DNA of 64,000 bases from Chloroflexota bacterium (GCA_024232355.1 JAAEPW010001273.1:40337-104336), one strand, 5' to 3'. Positions 1-10,714 are shown, counted from the stretch's first letter. Notes: generated from the letters alone by a model not told the origin. Program-made: numbers and translations.

Positions 1-1
1 C

Positions 2-3000
2 GGTTTTGACACCAGCGCCACGATCGGCTTGGTCAGCTATAACGGCGACGGCACCTTTGACTATGATCCCAATGAACAGTTTGAGTATCTGACTGTTGGC
101 GAGCAGGTTTCGGACACCTTTACCTATGTGATCAGCGATGATACGGTAACCGACACGGCTACCGTCAATATTACTGTCAGCGGTGTCAATGACGCGCCCA
201 TTGCCGACGGCGACATCTATCTTGTCGCTTTTAATACGCCATTGATCGTACTGCCAACCAGGGGTGTGTTGGTCAACGATATCGACATAGATGGCGATGT
301 ACTGACGGCAACCCAGGACAGCACTCCAACCGGGACGTTGAGCTTTAACCCCGATGGCTCTTTTGTCTACACGCCGACGACTGACTCTAGGATACTTGAC
401 GTCTTTACTTACCACGCCAGCGACCCGTACACCGACTCGAACATTGTCACCGTGGTCCTCTATGTGCTCGACGAGACCGACGCTGACCTGGGAGTGAGCA
501 AGAGTGTGAATAGCCCGTTGCCGAACGAGGGTGACATAGTCATCTATACACTCCAGGTGACTAACGAGGGGTTGACCGATACCACGGGCGTGGTGGTCAG
601 CGATACGTTGCCGCCCGGCGTGAGTCACTGGGCGGACGGTGGTGATGGAAACTATGACGAGACCACTGGGGTTTGGACGATAGGCACACTGAACGATGGC
701 GATGTCGCCACCTTGTACATCACAGCTACGGTGGACGGGGGTACGATGGGCGATACTATCACCAACACCGCCGTCATCAGTGCCTCTGTCCAGAATGATC
801 CTGTCTTGGTCAACGACGCGGCCAGTGTGAGTTTGTCGGTCAACGTCTCGCCTGTTGCCAGTGGCGACAGCTATACCACTGATGAGGAAAGCGCCATCGT
901 CACCGGAAACGTCCTCGACAACGATACCGATCTGGAGACCCCGCACCCCCTTTTGTCGGTGGTAGACTATGATACTGGGGACACTATTGGTTTGGTCATC
1001 AACATCGGCGGCGGTGTCTTTGGCTATGACCCCAACGGGCAGTTCGAGTACTTGGCCGTGGGCGAGCAAACTACCGATACCTTTACCTACGTCCTTGCCG
1101 ACGCCGGAGGATTGACCGACACGGCCACCGTTACCATCACCATCATCGGCGTCAACGATCCACCTATCGCCAACGACGATGGTGGGCCGGAATATACTAC
1201 CGACGAGGACACACCTTTTACCACTGCCAACGTGCTGGACAACGACACCGACCTTGATGTCACAGATTCTCTGTTTGCGACGCTCTCCAGCAGCCCTCCT
1301 GGTCTGGTCACTGACAATGGCGATGGTACGTTCGCCATTGACCCCAACGGACAGTACGAACAACTGGCTCTGGGGGAACAAGCTGTCTTTTCCTGTACCT
1401 ACGTCGTCAGTGACGGCGTGCTGACCGACACCGCGACCGTCACCATCACCATCAACGGAGCTAACGACGCGCCAACGGCCAATGACGACAATTATAGTAC
1501 CGATGAGGACATCTCTCTCGTCACCGGCAACGTCCTGGACAACGACACCGATCCCGACGACTCGGATACTCTATCCTGGGTCAGTTTCGACGCTATCGGC
1601 GTTACCGGCTTGATCACTGCCACCGGAGATGGTGTCTTTGAATATGATCCCAACGGGCAGTTCGAGTCCTTGGCCGTGGGCCAACAAGCTTTTGAGACCT
1701 TTACCTACGTTGCTAGTGACAGCATTCTGACCGACACGGCTGCCGTCACGATCACCATTAGTGGAGCCAACGATCCGCCGCAGGCTGCAGGTGAAAACTA
1801 TTCAGCCATTTACGAGACCCCATTACACATCCCGGCGGCGACGGGCGTACTGACCAACGATTTCGACATTGATGGCGACTCACTGACCGCAACTCTGGCG
1901 ATCTCACCGACCGGGGCGTTGAATTTCGCCTCCGATGGCTCCTTTGTCTACACACCCACATCCAACTTTAGGGGGCCGGACACTTTTACCTACTATGCCA
2001 GCGATAGTTATACCGACTCGAATGTGGTAACCGTGACCATCTACGTGTATCTGCCAACCGAGGCGAACCTGGAGGTGAGCAAAGATGTGAACGATGCCAC
2101 GCCAAAGGAGGGAGACACCATCGTCTACACGCTCTGGGTGACCAACAACGGTATCACCGATACTACGGGCGTGATCATTAGTGATACACTGCCGGTCGGC
2201 GTGCAATACGTCACAAGCGGCGGCGATGGTGAGTATGAGGAGAACAGCGGAAACTGGACTGTGGGTGCTCTGGACAACGGAGACAGCGCCGTTCACTATA
2301 TCACGGCCACGGTAGACATTGGCACGACCGGCATCACCATCACCAACGTGGCCGCCGTCAGTGTTTCTGACCGAAATGACCCGATCTCCAATAATGATGC
2401 AGACAGCGCAACCATTGTCCCGATCCCCCCGACCGACTCGGACTTGGAGATGAGCAAAGCCGTAGATGACCCCACACCAACCACGGGCGAAACCTTTATC
2501 TACACGCTCCAGGTCACCAATCACGGCCCGGCGGGCACTATGGGCATTGTGGTCAGTGATACCCTGCCGAGCGGGACAAGCTATGTGGCCGACGATGGCA
2601 ACGGAGATTACGACGCAAATACTGGGACCTGGACCGTGGGAACCTTGCTCTATAGCGAGATCGTCACTCTGCACATCACAGCCACGATGGACGCACCAAC
2701 ACCCGGCACCATCATCACCAACACGGCCGTTATCAGTGCCTCCGACCGGTATGATCACATACCCGGCAACGAGGTGGCGAGGGTTGCTGTGACCGTCAAC
2801 TCTCGCCCCACCGCCAATGACGATGGTGGTGCAGAATATACCACTGGCGAGGACAGTCTATTCCCCACCGGTAACGTGCTGGGCAACGACACCGACCCCG
2901 ATGCCCTCGATATCCTGTTCGTAGCCGATGTGGATACCAGCGGCACCTTGGGCTTGGTCACTGACAATGGCGATGGCACCTTTGACTATGATCCCAACGG

Positions 3001-3451
3001 GCAGTTCGAGTTCTTGGCTGCGGGCGAACAAATCACCGACACTTTTATTTATACTGTCAGCGACGATCCCCTGACTGATACCGCCACCGTCACCGTAATC
3101 ATCACCGGGGTCAACGATGCACCTACCATCTCTGAGATTTCGAGCCAGAGCGCTGACGCGGACACAGTTGTGGGGCCAATTCCCTTTACGATAGGCGATG
3201 TGGATACTCTTGTCGAAACTTTGACGCTCGAGTCTGCCTCGTCGAATATGGCGCTGGTGCCAACTACGACCATCATTTTTGGCGGTAGTGGAGTTGACCG
3301 CACCATAACGATTACCCCGACGGCAGGTATGGAAGGGATCACTACTATTACCATCGCCGTGAGCGATGGTGAGCACACAGCGTATGAAGCCTTCGAGCTG
3401 ATGGTTGTCGAGCGTAGAATTTACTTGCCTTTGGTCGTCACGAATAACTAG
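2..3451 (+). CDS. Giant secreted cadherin-like/DUF11 repeat protein (5' end outside window)
   Basis: The reading frame is open from the first bases of the window, so the N-terminus lies upstream; 1149 residues are visible. The protein is a chain of about eight Ig/cadherin-like units of the VCBS/Big_9 type, each with an acidic DDxYxTDED-like start, NVLDNDTD, and a closing DTATVTITI strand before a VND/AND-PP linker. Three DUF11-type units are interspersed, recognisable by LxVSKxVNxxxPxxGDxxxYTLxVTNxG. It ends in RRIYLPLVVTNN, a motif seen at or near the end of the other large secreted proteins here. No catalytic domain is visible. The family suggests an extracellular adhesin or surface-structure protein; this is inference. 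The next gene starts 130 bp downstream on the same strand and shares the same repeat types, so the two probably work together. Confidence 0.88.
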   Translation, partial: GFDTSATIGLVSYNGDGTFDYDPNEQFEYLTVGEQVSDTFTYVISDDTVTDTATVNITVSGVNDAPIADGDIYLVAFNTPLIVLPTRGVLVNDIDIDGDVLTATQDSTPTGTLSFNPDGSFVYTPTTDSRILDVFTYHASDPYTDSNIVTVVLYVLDETDADLGVSKSVNSPLPNEGDIVIYTLQVTNEGLTDTTGVVVSDTLPPGVSHWADGGDGNYDETTGVWTIGTLNDGDVATLYITATVDGGTMGDTITNTAVISASVQNDPVLVNDAASVSLSVNVSPVASGDSYTTDEESAIVTGNVLDNDTDLETPHPLLSVVDYDTGDTIGLVINIGGGVFGYDPNGQFEYLAVGEQTTDTFTYVLADAGGLTDTATVTITIIGVNDPPIANDDGGPEYTTDEDTPFTTANVLDNDTDLDVTDSLFATLSSSPPGLVTDNGDGTFAIDPNGQYEQLALGEQAVFSCTYVVSDGVLTDTATVTITINGANDAPTANDDNYSTDEDISLVTGNVLDNDTDPDDSDTLSWVSFDAIGVTGLITATGDGVFEYDPNGQFESLAVGQQAFETFTYVASDSILTDTAAVTITISGANDPPQAAGENYSAIYETPLHIPAATGVLTNDFDIDGDSLTATLAISPTGALNFASDGSFVYTPTSNFRGPDTFTYYASDSYTDSNVVTVTIYVYLPTEANLEVSKDVNDATPKEGDTIVYTLWVTNNGITDTTGVIISDTLPVGVQYVTSGGDGEYEENSGNWTVGALDNGDSAVHYITATVDIGTTGITITNVAAVSVSDRNDPISNNDADSATIVPIPPTDSDLEMSKAVDDPTPTTGETFIYTLQVTNHGPAGTMGIVVSDTLPSGTSYVADDGNGDYDANTGTWTVGTLLYSEIVTLHITATMDAPTPGTIITNTAVISASDRYDHIPGNEVARVAVTVNSRPTANDDGGAEYTTGEDSLFPTGNVLGNDTDPDALDILFVADVDTSGTLGLVTDNGDGTFDYDPNGQFEFLAAGEQITDTFIYTVSDDPLTDTATVTVIITGVNDAPTISEISSQSADADTVVGPIPFTIGDVDTLVETLTLESASSNMALVPTTTIIFGGSGVDRTITITPTAGMEGITTITIAVSDGEHTAYEAFELMVVERRIYLPLVVTNN

Positions 3452-3580
3452 TTTGTAGAGAGCAGGCCCGTTAGGGTTCAGTTCGCGCAAGAGAAACCGG
3501 ATTTTACGAGCAAAGTGATAAAACCTGGTCTCTCTCAGCCTTTTTGAGAAACCATAGCGAATTTGAGGAGCAGATGAATA

Positions 3581-6500
3581 ATGATAACTTTTAACAAGCT
3601 TGGAATTTTCCCCCGCATTCTTTGTTTCTTTGTCAGTGTAGTGTTGACCGTTGTGGTGACGTTTTTCATAGCTCCACCCCAGGGATCATATGCTCAAGAC
3701 TCAAACTGTACCGGTGGTGGTAGATGCCATGGTGTGAGTAGTGATTTTACGGGGACGAGTCATCACCTCTTGACTTCGGTGGACAATTATGATTGCCGGA
3801 TTTGCCACGAAGCTGAATACGATGGTGGCCACAAAAATGGCCTGGTTGAGTTAACTGACCCAGACGACGAGGGAACGACCTATACCGAGTCATCGTCAGG
3901 CGCTTTCCAACCGGAAAATCTCACCGCTGCCGACATTGCAAATTTGACGACCTTTTGCTCGAACTGCCACGACAGCGATGGCGCTATGCGGATGGGCAGT
4001 GCTGCCCAAGACCCCTTTGACGATGATGCCGATCCACCTGGCTCTGCTACCTCGCATGGCAACACGGACTTTGGGGCCGCTATCGAGGGCGACTTTGAGA
4101 CCGGCTGTATCCAGTGCCACGGTGGACACGGCAGCGACAATCTGTCCATCATCCAATCCAACGTGATAATTGCGCCGGGCCTTACCACGGCCGTCGCCTT
4201 TACCCAACTCACGGGTACAGATTCCTTCGATGAGAGCGACAGCTCCGATAGCGACGACCTGTGCGCCGCGTGCCACGAAAGCAACAGCAACCCCGGTGCC
4301 CCGATGGAAAATCACAATGGCGGCGACCACACGTCGGCCGGGGGGAGCGACGAGCGAGACGGCAACTGCACCGAATGCCATACCCACGACCCGGACAGCG
4401 ATCCGGGTACGCTTGATGGCTTTATGATAGACCCCGCTGCCTGCGCCGCGTGTCACGTTGGCACGGTAGACGTGGTCGGCGTCGGGCCAAGCGACGGACG
4501 ACCGCCGGTGCTGGATGATTTTGACGAGTTGACCCATCATGTCGATGGTACGTTGGACGACGACGACTGCCAGGTTTGCCACGACGCCGAACTAGACGGT
4601 AGCAATCACGCCAATGGCCGGATCCAGTTGACCGACCCGGATAGCGAAACAACGACTTTTACCGAGTCCTCGGCGGGAGCCTTTCGCTCAGCAAACCTCA
4701 CCGCTACTGACCTCGCCAATTTGACATCCTTTTGTGAAGGTTGCCACGATGACGATGGCGCGACACGGCTAGGCGTTTCTGCCCAAAGCCCCTTTAGCGG
4801 CGACCAAGCACCTCCCGCCGTCACCACGCACTCGAACAGCGCCGATGTCGGCAGGGCCGAGGGGCCATTCACTCAAGACTGCGCCCAATGTCACGGGGGC
4901 CACGGCAGTTCGAACCTGGCCATCGTTAAACGAGATATTGTGCTCGTGCCCGGGACCGTCATCACACCGGTGGTCTTTACCTCGCTGACCGATTCTGATT
5001 CCTTCGACGAGATCGACAGCGCTGATGCCGATGACCTCTGCGCCACCTGTCACTCGAACGACGACAACCCCGGCTTCCCGATGGCAGACCACGACGGTGG
5101 CAACCACGGCGCGGGGCACGATGAACGCGGAGAAGACTGCACTACCTGCCACCCCCACGACCAGGATAACGACGTCGACACCGACGATGGTATGATGCCC
5201 ACCGACGGCACCAACTGCGTCGGCTGCCACGACACTACGCAGAATCGGGGGGACGTCGCCGGGCCGGGTGGCGGACGGCCGGCAGTGGAAGGCGAGTTTG
5301 CCGAACTCAGCCATCACGCCTCAACCGGCGTGACTAACGCCGATTGCCAGATCTGTCACGATGCCGAACTCGACGGCGGCAATCACGCCAACGGACGAGT
5401 CCAGTTGACCGATTCGGACGATCCAGGTACAACTTATGCCGAGTCCTCAGCGGGGGCCTTTCGCCCGGCGAACCTCACCGCCTCCGACCTCACCAATCTA
5501 ACGTACTTTTGCGAAAGCTGTCACGACGACGACGGCGCGACACGGCTGGGCGGCTCTGCTACGAGTCCCTTCAGCAGCGGGCAAGCGCCTCCGGCCGTCA
5601 CCACGCACTCGAACGCCACTGATGTGGGCAAGGCCGAGGGGCCGTTCGATCAAGACTGCGCCCAATGTCACGAGGGACACGGCAGCTCGAACCTGGCCCT
5701 CGTCAGGCGAGAGATCGTGGTCGCGCCCGGCACTACCGTCACACCGGTGGTCTTTACCTCGCTGACCAACTCTGATTCCTTTGACGAAATCGACAGCGCT
5801 GATGCCGATGATCTCTGCGCCACCTGTCACTCGAACACCGCCAACCCCGGCTATCCGATGGCGGACCACGACGGTGGCAACCACGGCACGGGGTACGATG
5901 AACGTGGAGAGGATTGCACCACCTGCCACCCCCACGACCAGGATGGCGACGTCGATACCAACGATGGTATGATGCCCACCGGCGGTACTAACTGCGTTGG
6001 ATGCCACGATACCACGCAGAATCGGGGGGACGTCGCTGGGCCGGCTGGCGGACGGCCGGCAACGGAGGATGAGTTCTCCGGCCGCAGCCATCACGCTTCA
6101 AACGGCGTGACCAACGCTGATTGCCAGGTCTGCCACGATGCCGAACTCGGCGGCGGGAATCACGCCAACGGCTATGTGAATCTGACCGATCCAGACACTC
6201 CCGCGACCGTCTATGCCGAAACGAATCCGGGGACCTTTCGCCCGGGGAGCATTACGGCTGCTGACATCACCACTTTGACGACCTTTTGCACAAACTGTCA
6301 CGACGGCGATGGAGCCAATGGCGATACTACCCCCTTTAGCGGCGGGGCACCAGCAACCACCGTCAGCACACACGCTAACGTAGATTTTGGTGGTGCGGTT
6401 GAAGAGAGTTTTCAGAACGGTTGTGCTCAGTGCCATGAGGGTCACGGCAGCGACAACCTGTCCATCATCAGACCCACCATAGTGGTTGTGCCTGGTACCA

Positions 6501-9500
6501 CCACCGGGCCAGTAGTTTTCACATCCCTCACTGGCGCCAATTCCTTTGACGAGAGTGACTCGGATGATACGGATGATCTATGCGCGACCTGTCACACCAA
6601 TCCCCGTAATCCTGGGTACACGATGACCAGTCACGCCGGTGGCGACCACACGCCAGCTGGAGGGAGTGACGATCGTGGAGGTAACTGCTCCTCCTGCCAC
6701 TTCCACGACATTGATGGGGATTCGTCCACCCACGATGGCTTTGCTCATATCTCGGCCCCTGAAATGGATGTGTGGGGTAACGGGCAAGCCATCGCCGATG
6801 GAGACACAACACCCAATACAACCGATCATACCGACTTTGGCAGTGTAGTGAGCGACGGAGGAACTGTCACGCGCACCTTTACCATCAGCAACACGGGAAG
6901 TGGTGCTCTAAATCTGACCAGCACGCATTGGGTGACGATCACCGGCCAAGCTGCCGATTTTAGTGTGGTAACTGGCCCAGACACTCCCATAGCTGCTGCG
7001 GGGAGCACCATCTTCCGGGTACGTTTCGCACCTACCAGTCTTGGATTGCAGAGTGCCACCATCACCATCGCCAATAATGATGTGAACGAAAACCCTTACG
7101 AATTTGCTATCCAGGGCACAGGTATGCTCCTCACATCCGACCTGGTGCTGACCAAAACCGTCAATGCAGAGACAGTCAATCCAGGCCAGACCATCACTTA
7201 CACCCTAAGCTTTGCCAACGTAGGTGTGGGGACGGCGTCCAATGTGGTCATCACGGATAGAGTCCCAATTTCTCAATTTTCAACTTTTGGTGTGGTCAGC
7301 AGTAGCGGCGCGGCCATCGCCACGACGGGCAACATTAGCTATGTGTGGGAGGTAGAGAATTTGAGTGCATGGGAGTGGGGTGTTATCACTATGACGGGCG
7401 TGCTCTCTGACCCGCTGGCGGCAGGCCCGTTCACCAATGCTGCCGTCATCACTACCACCACGAGCGACATCGCCCCCGAAAACAATGACAGTGCGGTTGA
7501 CGTGACGGTGCAAAACGTCGCGCCGATAGCAGGTGATGATAGTGGGTACATCACTGACGAGGACACATCCATCACGCTCAACATACTGAAAAATGACACG
7601 GACGCCAATGGTGATGTGTTGAGTGTGGTTGCGGTGGGCGTACCAATCCATGGCAGCGTCATCGTCAGCGGCACGACGCAGATCGTGTATACGCCGACGA
7701 ACCGCATGGCGACGTATGATGGCGTCTTTACCTACACCGTCTCTGACGGCAGTCTGGGTGATACAGCCACAGTCACCATCAGCGTCGATGCTGACAACGA
7801 CCCTCCGGTAGCGGACGACGATACTGCCAGCACGGACGAGGATATCGATGCCCTTGGGATGATCTCGGCCACTGCTCCCGACACCAACGACACGTTGAGC
7901 TATGGCATCACTGCTCCACCGGTTCACGGCAGCGCCGCCGTGGACCTCTCCACCGGCGCGTGGACCTACACGCCCCTTAACCGGATGGAAAGCTATACCG
8001 TCACTTTTACTGTCATCGTGACCGACACCGGCAGCTTGACCGACACGGCTACCGTCACTGTCACCGTCGACGCCGACAATGACCCGCCGGTAGCGGATGA
8101 TGATACAAGCAGCACGAACGAGGATACTGATGCCTTGGGGACAATCTCGGCCATTGCCCCTGAGGTAAACGACACGTTAAGCTATGGCATCACCACTCAA
8201 CCGGTCTATGGCAGCGCCAATATCGATCCCTCTACCGGTGCGTGGACCTATACGCCCGTCAACCAGACAGAAGACTATACCGTTACTTTTACCGTCACTG
8301 TAACCGACACCGGCAGCCTGACTGACACGGCTATTGTCACCGTCATTGTTACCGCCGACAATGCCCCGCCAGTAGCCAACGACGCCACAGGAAACACGAA
8401 CGAAGATACAGACGCCACAGGGACGATTTCGGCCAGCGACTCTGACACGAACGATATATTGAGCTATGGGGTCACTGCTCAACCGGTCTATGGCAGCGCT
8501 GCCATCAATCCCTCCACCGGTGCCTGGTCTTTTACACCCGCTAATCAGACAACAAGTTACACTGTCACCTTTACCGTCACAGTGACCGACACCGGCAACA
8601 TGATCGACACAGCCACAGTTACTATCACTGTCACCGCCGACAACGACCCACCATTAGCCTATGATGATGCAGGTAGCACAGATGAGGATACAGATGCCCT
8701 TGGGATGATCTCGGCCAGTGACTCCGACACAAACGACGCGTTGAGTTATGGCGTCACCGCACAACCGGCACACGGCAGCGCCGTCATCAACCTCTCCACC
8801 GGTGCGTGGACCTATATACCCGTCAACCAATCAGCGAACTATACCGTTACCTTTACCGTCATCGTGACCGACACTGGTGGCTTGACCGATACAGCCGCAG
8901 TCACTGTTACCGTCACCTCTGACAATGACTTGCCAGTAGCGGATGACGATCCCTTTACCGTCGATGAAGACAGCAGTGGTAACACGCTCGATGTGCTGAG
9001 CGGCGACACCGATATGGACAGCGACATGTTGACTATATCTGCAATCGGTACGCCCAATAACGCGGGTACTATAGTCAATGGTAACATTGTCATCACCTAC
9101 ACCCCGGCGACCGATTTCTTTGGCACCGAGACTTTTACCTATACGGTCAGTGATGGCGACGGCGGCTATGACACGGCCACCATCATCATTACGGTGAACG
9201 ATATCAACGACGCGCCAGTGGCTGTGGACGACGCCTATAATACGACCAAGGATATGTCACTGACGGTGGTCGTGCCCGGGGTGCTTGACAACGATAGCGA
9301 CATTGATGCTGATTCGCTAGAGGCGGTCCTGGACGGCGCCCCGGCGAACGGCACGTTGAAACTGAACGCCGACGGTTCCTTTATCTATACACCTACGCTG
9401 GGTTTTAGTGGATTAGATGCCTTTACTTATCACAGCCACGATGGTACGGTGGACTCGAACGTCGTCACAGTGGAGATTGTGGTGAATGAACCCAGTGGCT

Positions 9501-10714
9501 ATACCGTTTTCCTGCCTCTAGTTTTTAACAACCATACACTGTCTCGTTCTCCCAATGATCCTGATTACGACTACCAATGGGCGTGGGAGACGATCAAAGC
9601 TCCGGCAGCCTGGGGCTACTCCAGAGGAGAGAACGTTCTGATCGCCATAGTGGATACTGGCACTGACCTGGACCATTCTGATCTGGCAGACAAAGTACGC
9701 ACCGATATCGATTACGATTTTGTCAACGACGATGACGAGGCTGACGACGACCATGGCCACGGCACGCACGTCTCTGGAATTGCGGCGGCAGCGACGAACA
9801 ACGGCATAGGGGTAGCCGGTATGGGGTGGGGGGCGATGGTTTTGCCACTCAAGATAATCAGTCAAGACAACGACGGTGATACCGTTGACTTGGTCACGGC
9901 GATCTATTATGCTTCCGACAACGGAGCAGACGTGATCAATATGAGCGTGGGCGGAACGACAGATCCCTGTTGTAATTGCCCTGCCAGCGTCCAGGCTGCG
10001 GTGGACTATGCGTATGAAAAAGGCGTGATATTGGTAGCTGCGGCAGGTAACAGTGGCTCAAGTGCAGAAATGTTTCCCGCCAATTGCGAGCACGTCTTGG
10101 GTGTTGCGGCTACCAATCGTAACGATTCAAGGGCGAGTATGTCAAACTATGGAAACCATGTCAGTGTGGCTGCACCAGGATTGGGAATCTATAGTACTGG
10201 ACGGAATGATCTGTATTACTCTGACTCGGGCACCTCGACGGCCACTCCTTATGTAGCAGGGATGGCTGCTCTTCTCATTGCTCGTTATCCATCCTACACG
10301 CCCAACGAAATCGCATCGGCTATCCTGGATAACGCGGACGACCTGGGCCCGACCGGTTGGGACCCGTACTATGGCTGTGGACGTATCAACGCTCACCAAA
10401 GTCTATTTCAAGGCAAACAAAACAACTTTTCCATTTGCTTGCAAGGAATAGTGCCATGGGTAGCGGATGACACAGAGTTAGCGATAGAAACCACAGCGCC
10501 GTTTGTTCCTGGGGAGATCATTGTCTTTTTCCAGCCTGAGGCCGAGATAGAAAATACGGTTCGGCAGTACGAACCCAATGTCGAGTTTTTACCAGAAATT
10601 GGAGCGTGGCGACTATTCGTTCCTTCAGGGCAAGAACAAGCAGTCTTGGATCGGTTGCGAGCCACTCCAACGGTGACTCGTGCTGAATTCAATTACGTGG
10701 TATCCATTCAATAG
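3581..10714 (+). CDS. Secreted 23-haem cytochrome fused to adhesin repeats and a subtilisin-family protease
   Basis: The 2377-residue protein starts at an ATG 10 bp after GAGGAG and has a signal peptide (hydrophobic 12-32, likely cleavage after SYA). Residues 72-1040 hold 23 CXXCH haem c motifs in four ~259-residue units with first haems at C72, C330, C589 and C848; three units carry six motifs and the last carries five. Many extra His (SHH, GGHGS, HPHD) could be distal ligands. Next come a choice-of-anchor-D/HYDIN-like domain (~1080-1183), a DUF11 unit (~1186-1305) and seven Big_9/VCBS repeats (~1310-1970). An internal FLPLVFNN follows at 1977-1984. The S8 subtilase domain has Asp2025 (VDTGTD), His2060 (HGHGTH) and Ser2219 (GTSTATPYVAG). 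Residues ~2308-2377 resemble an S8 N-terminal prodomain (VPGEIIVFF...TRAEFNYV) but lie after the catalytic domain. The likely place of action is outside the cell; the role in electron transfer is inferred. Confidence 0.9.
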   Translation: MITFNKLGIFPRILCFFVSVVLTVVVTFFIAPPQGSYAQDSNCTGGGRCHGVSSDFTGTSHHLLTSVDNYDCRICHEAEYDGGHKNGLVELTDPDDEGTTYTESSSGAFQPENLTAADIANLTTFCSNCHDSDGAMRMGSAAQDPFDDDADPPGSATSHGNTDFGAAIEGDFETGCIQCHGGHGSDNLSIIQSNVIIAPGLTTAVAFTQLTGTDSFDESDSSDSDDLCAACHESNSNPGAPMENHNGGDHTSAGGSDERDGNCTECHTHDPDSDPGTLDGFMIDPAACAACHVGTVDVVGVGPSDGRPPVLDDFDELTHHVDGTLDDDDCQVCHDAELDGSNHANGRIQLTDPDSETTTFTESSAGAFRSANLTATDLANLTSFCEGCHDDDGATRLGVSAQSPFSGDQAPPAVTTHSNSADVGRAEGPFTQDCAQCHGGHGSSNLAIVKRDIVLVPGTVITPVVFTSLTDSDSFDEIDSADADDLCATCHSNDDNPGFPMADHDGGNHGAGHDERGEDCTTCHPHDQDNDVDTDDGMMPTDGTNCVGCHDTTQNRGDVAGPGGGRPAVEGEFAELSHHASTGVTNADCQICHDAELDGGNHANGRVQLTDSDDPGTTYAESSAGAFRPANLTASDLTNLTYFCESCHDDDGATRLGGSATSPFSSGQAPPAVTTHSNATDVGKAEGPFDQDCAQCHEGHGSSNLALVRREIVVAPGTTVTPVVFTSLTNSDSFDEIDSADADDLCATCHSNTANPGYPMADHDGGNHGTGYDERGEDCTTCHPHDQDGDVDTNDGMMPTGGTNCVGCHDTTQNRGDVAGPAGGRPATEDEFSGRSHHASNGVTNADCQVCHDAELGGGNHANGYVNLTDPDTPATVYAETNPGTFRPGSITAADITTLTTFCTNCHDGDGANGDTTPFSGGAPATTVSTHANVDFGGAVEESFQNGCAQCHEGHGSDNLSIIRPTIVVVPGTTTGPVVFTSLTGANSFDESDSDDTDDLCATCHTNPRNPGYTMTSHAGGDHTPAGGSDDRGGNCSSCHFHDIDGDSSTHDGFAHISAPEMDVWGNGQAIADGDTTPNTTDHTDFGSVVSDGGTVTRTFTISNTGSGALNLTSTHWVTITGQAADFSVVTGPDTPIAAAGSTIFRVRFAPTSLGLQSATITIANNDVNENPYEFAIQGTGMLLTSDLVLTKTVNAETVNPGQTITYTLSFANVGVGTASNVVITDRVPISQFSTFGVVSSSGAAIATTGNISYVWEVENLSAWEWGVITMTGVLSDPLAAGPFTNAAVITTTTSDIAPENNDSAVDVTVQNVAPIAGDDSGYITDEDTSITLNILKNDTDANGDVLSVVAVGVPIHGSVIVSGTTQIVYTPTNRMATYDGVFTYTVSDGSLGDTATVTISVDADNDPPVADDDTASTDEDIDALGMISATAPDTNDTLSYGITAPPVHGSAAVDLSTGAWTYTPLNRMESYTVTFTVIVTDTGSLTDTATVTVTVDADNDPPVADDDTSSTNEDTDALGTISAIAPEVNDTLSYGITTQPVYGSANIDPSTGAWTYTPVNQTEDYTVTFTVTVTDTGSLTDTAIVTVIVTADNAPPVANDATGNTNEDTDATGTISASDSDTNDILSYGVTAQPVYGSAAINPSTGAWSFTPANQTTSYTVTFTVTVTDTGNMIDTATVTITVTADNDPPLAYDDAGSTDEDTDALGMISASDSDTNDALSYGVTAQPAHGSAVINLSTGAWTYIPVNQSANYTVTFTVIVTDTGGLTDTAAVTVTVTSDNDLPVADDDPFTVDEDSSGNTLDVLSGDTDMDSDMLTISAIGTPNNAGTIVNGNIVITYTPATDFFGTETFTYTVSDGDGGYDTATIIITVNDINDAPVAVDDAYNTTKDMSLTVVVPGVLDNDSDIDADSLEAVLDGAPANGTLKLNADGSFIYTPTLGFSGLDAFTYHSHDGTVDSNVVTVEIVVNEPSGYTVFLPLVFNNHTLSRSPNDPDYDYQWAWETIKAPAAWGYSRGENVLIAIVDTGTDLDHSDLADKVRTDIDYDFVNDDDEADDDHGHGTHVSGIAAAATNNGIGVAGMGWGAMVLPLKIISQDNDGDTVDLVTAIYYASDNGADVINMSVGGTTDPCCNCPASVQAAVDYAYEKGVILVAAAGNSGSSAEMFPANCEHVLGVAATNRNDSRASMSNYGNHVSVAAPGLGIYSTGRNDLYYSDSGTSTATPYVAGMAALLIARYPSYTPNEIASAILDNADDLGPTGWDPYYGCGRINAHQSLFQGKQNNFSICLQGIVPWVADDTELAIETTAPFVPGEIIVFFQPEAEIENTVRQYEPNVEFLPEIGAWRLFVPSGQEQAVLDRLRATPTVTRAEFNYVVSIQ

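Noticed and set aside
3710..3733. A CTGGGRCH segment at the start of the mature cytochrome as a 24th haem site
   Set aside because: The spacing is CX5CH, not CXXCH. Long-spacing haem motifs exist but I cannot support one here.
4560..6120. Regular repeats in the haem region and in 21.6-27.6 kb as possible CRISPR arrays
   Set aside because: The repeats are 633-777 bp, in frame and protein-coding; there are no short repeats with unique spacers and no cas genes.
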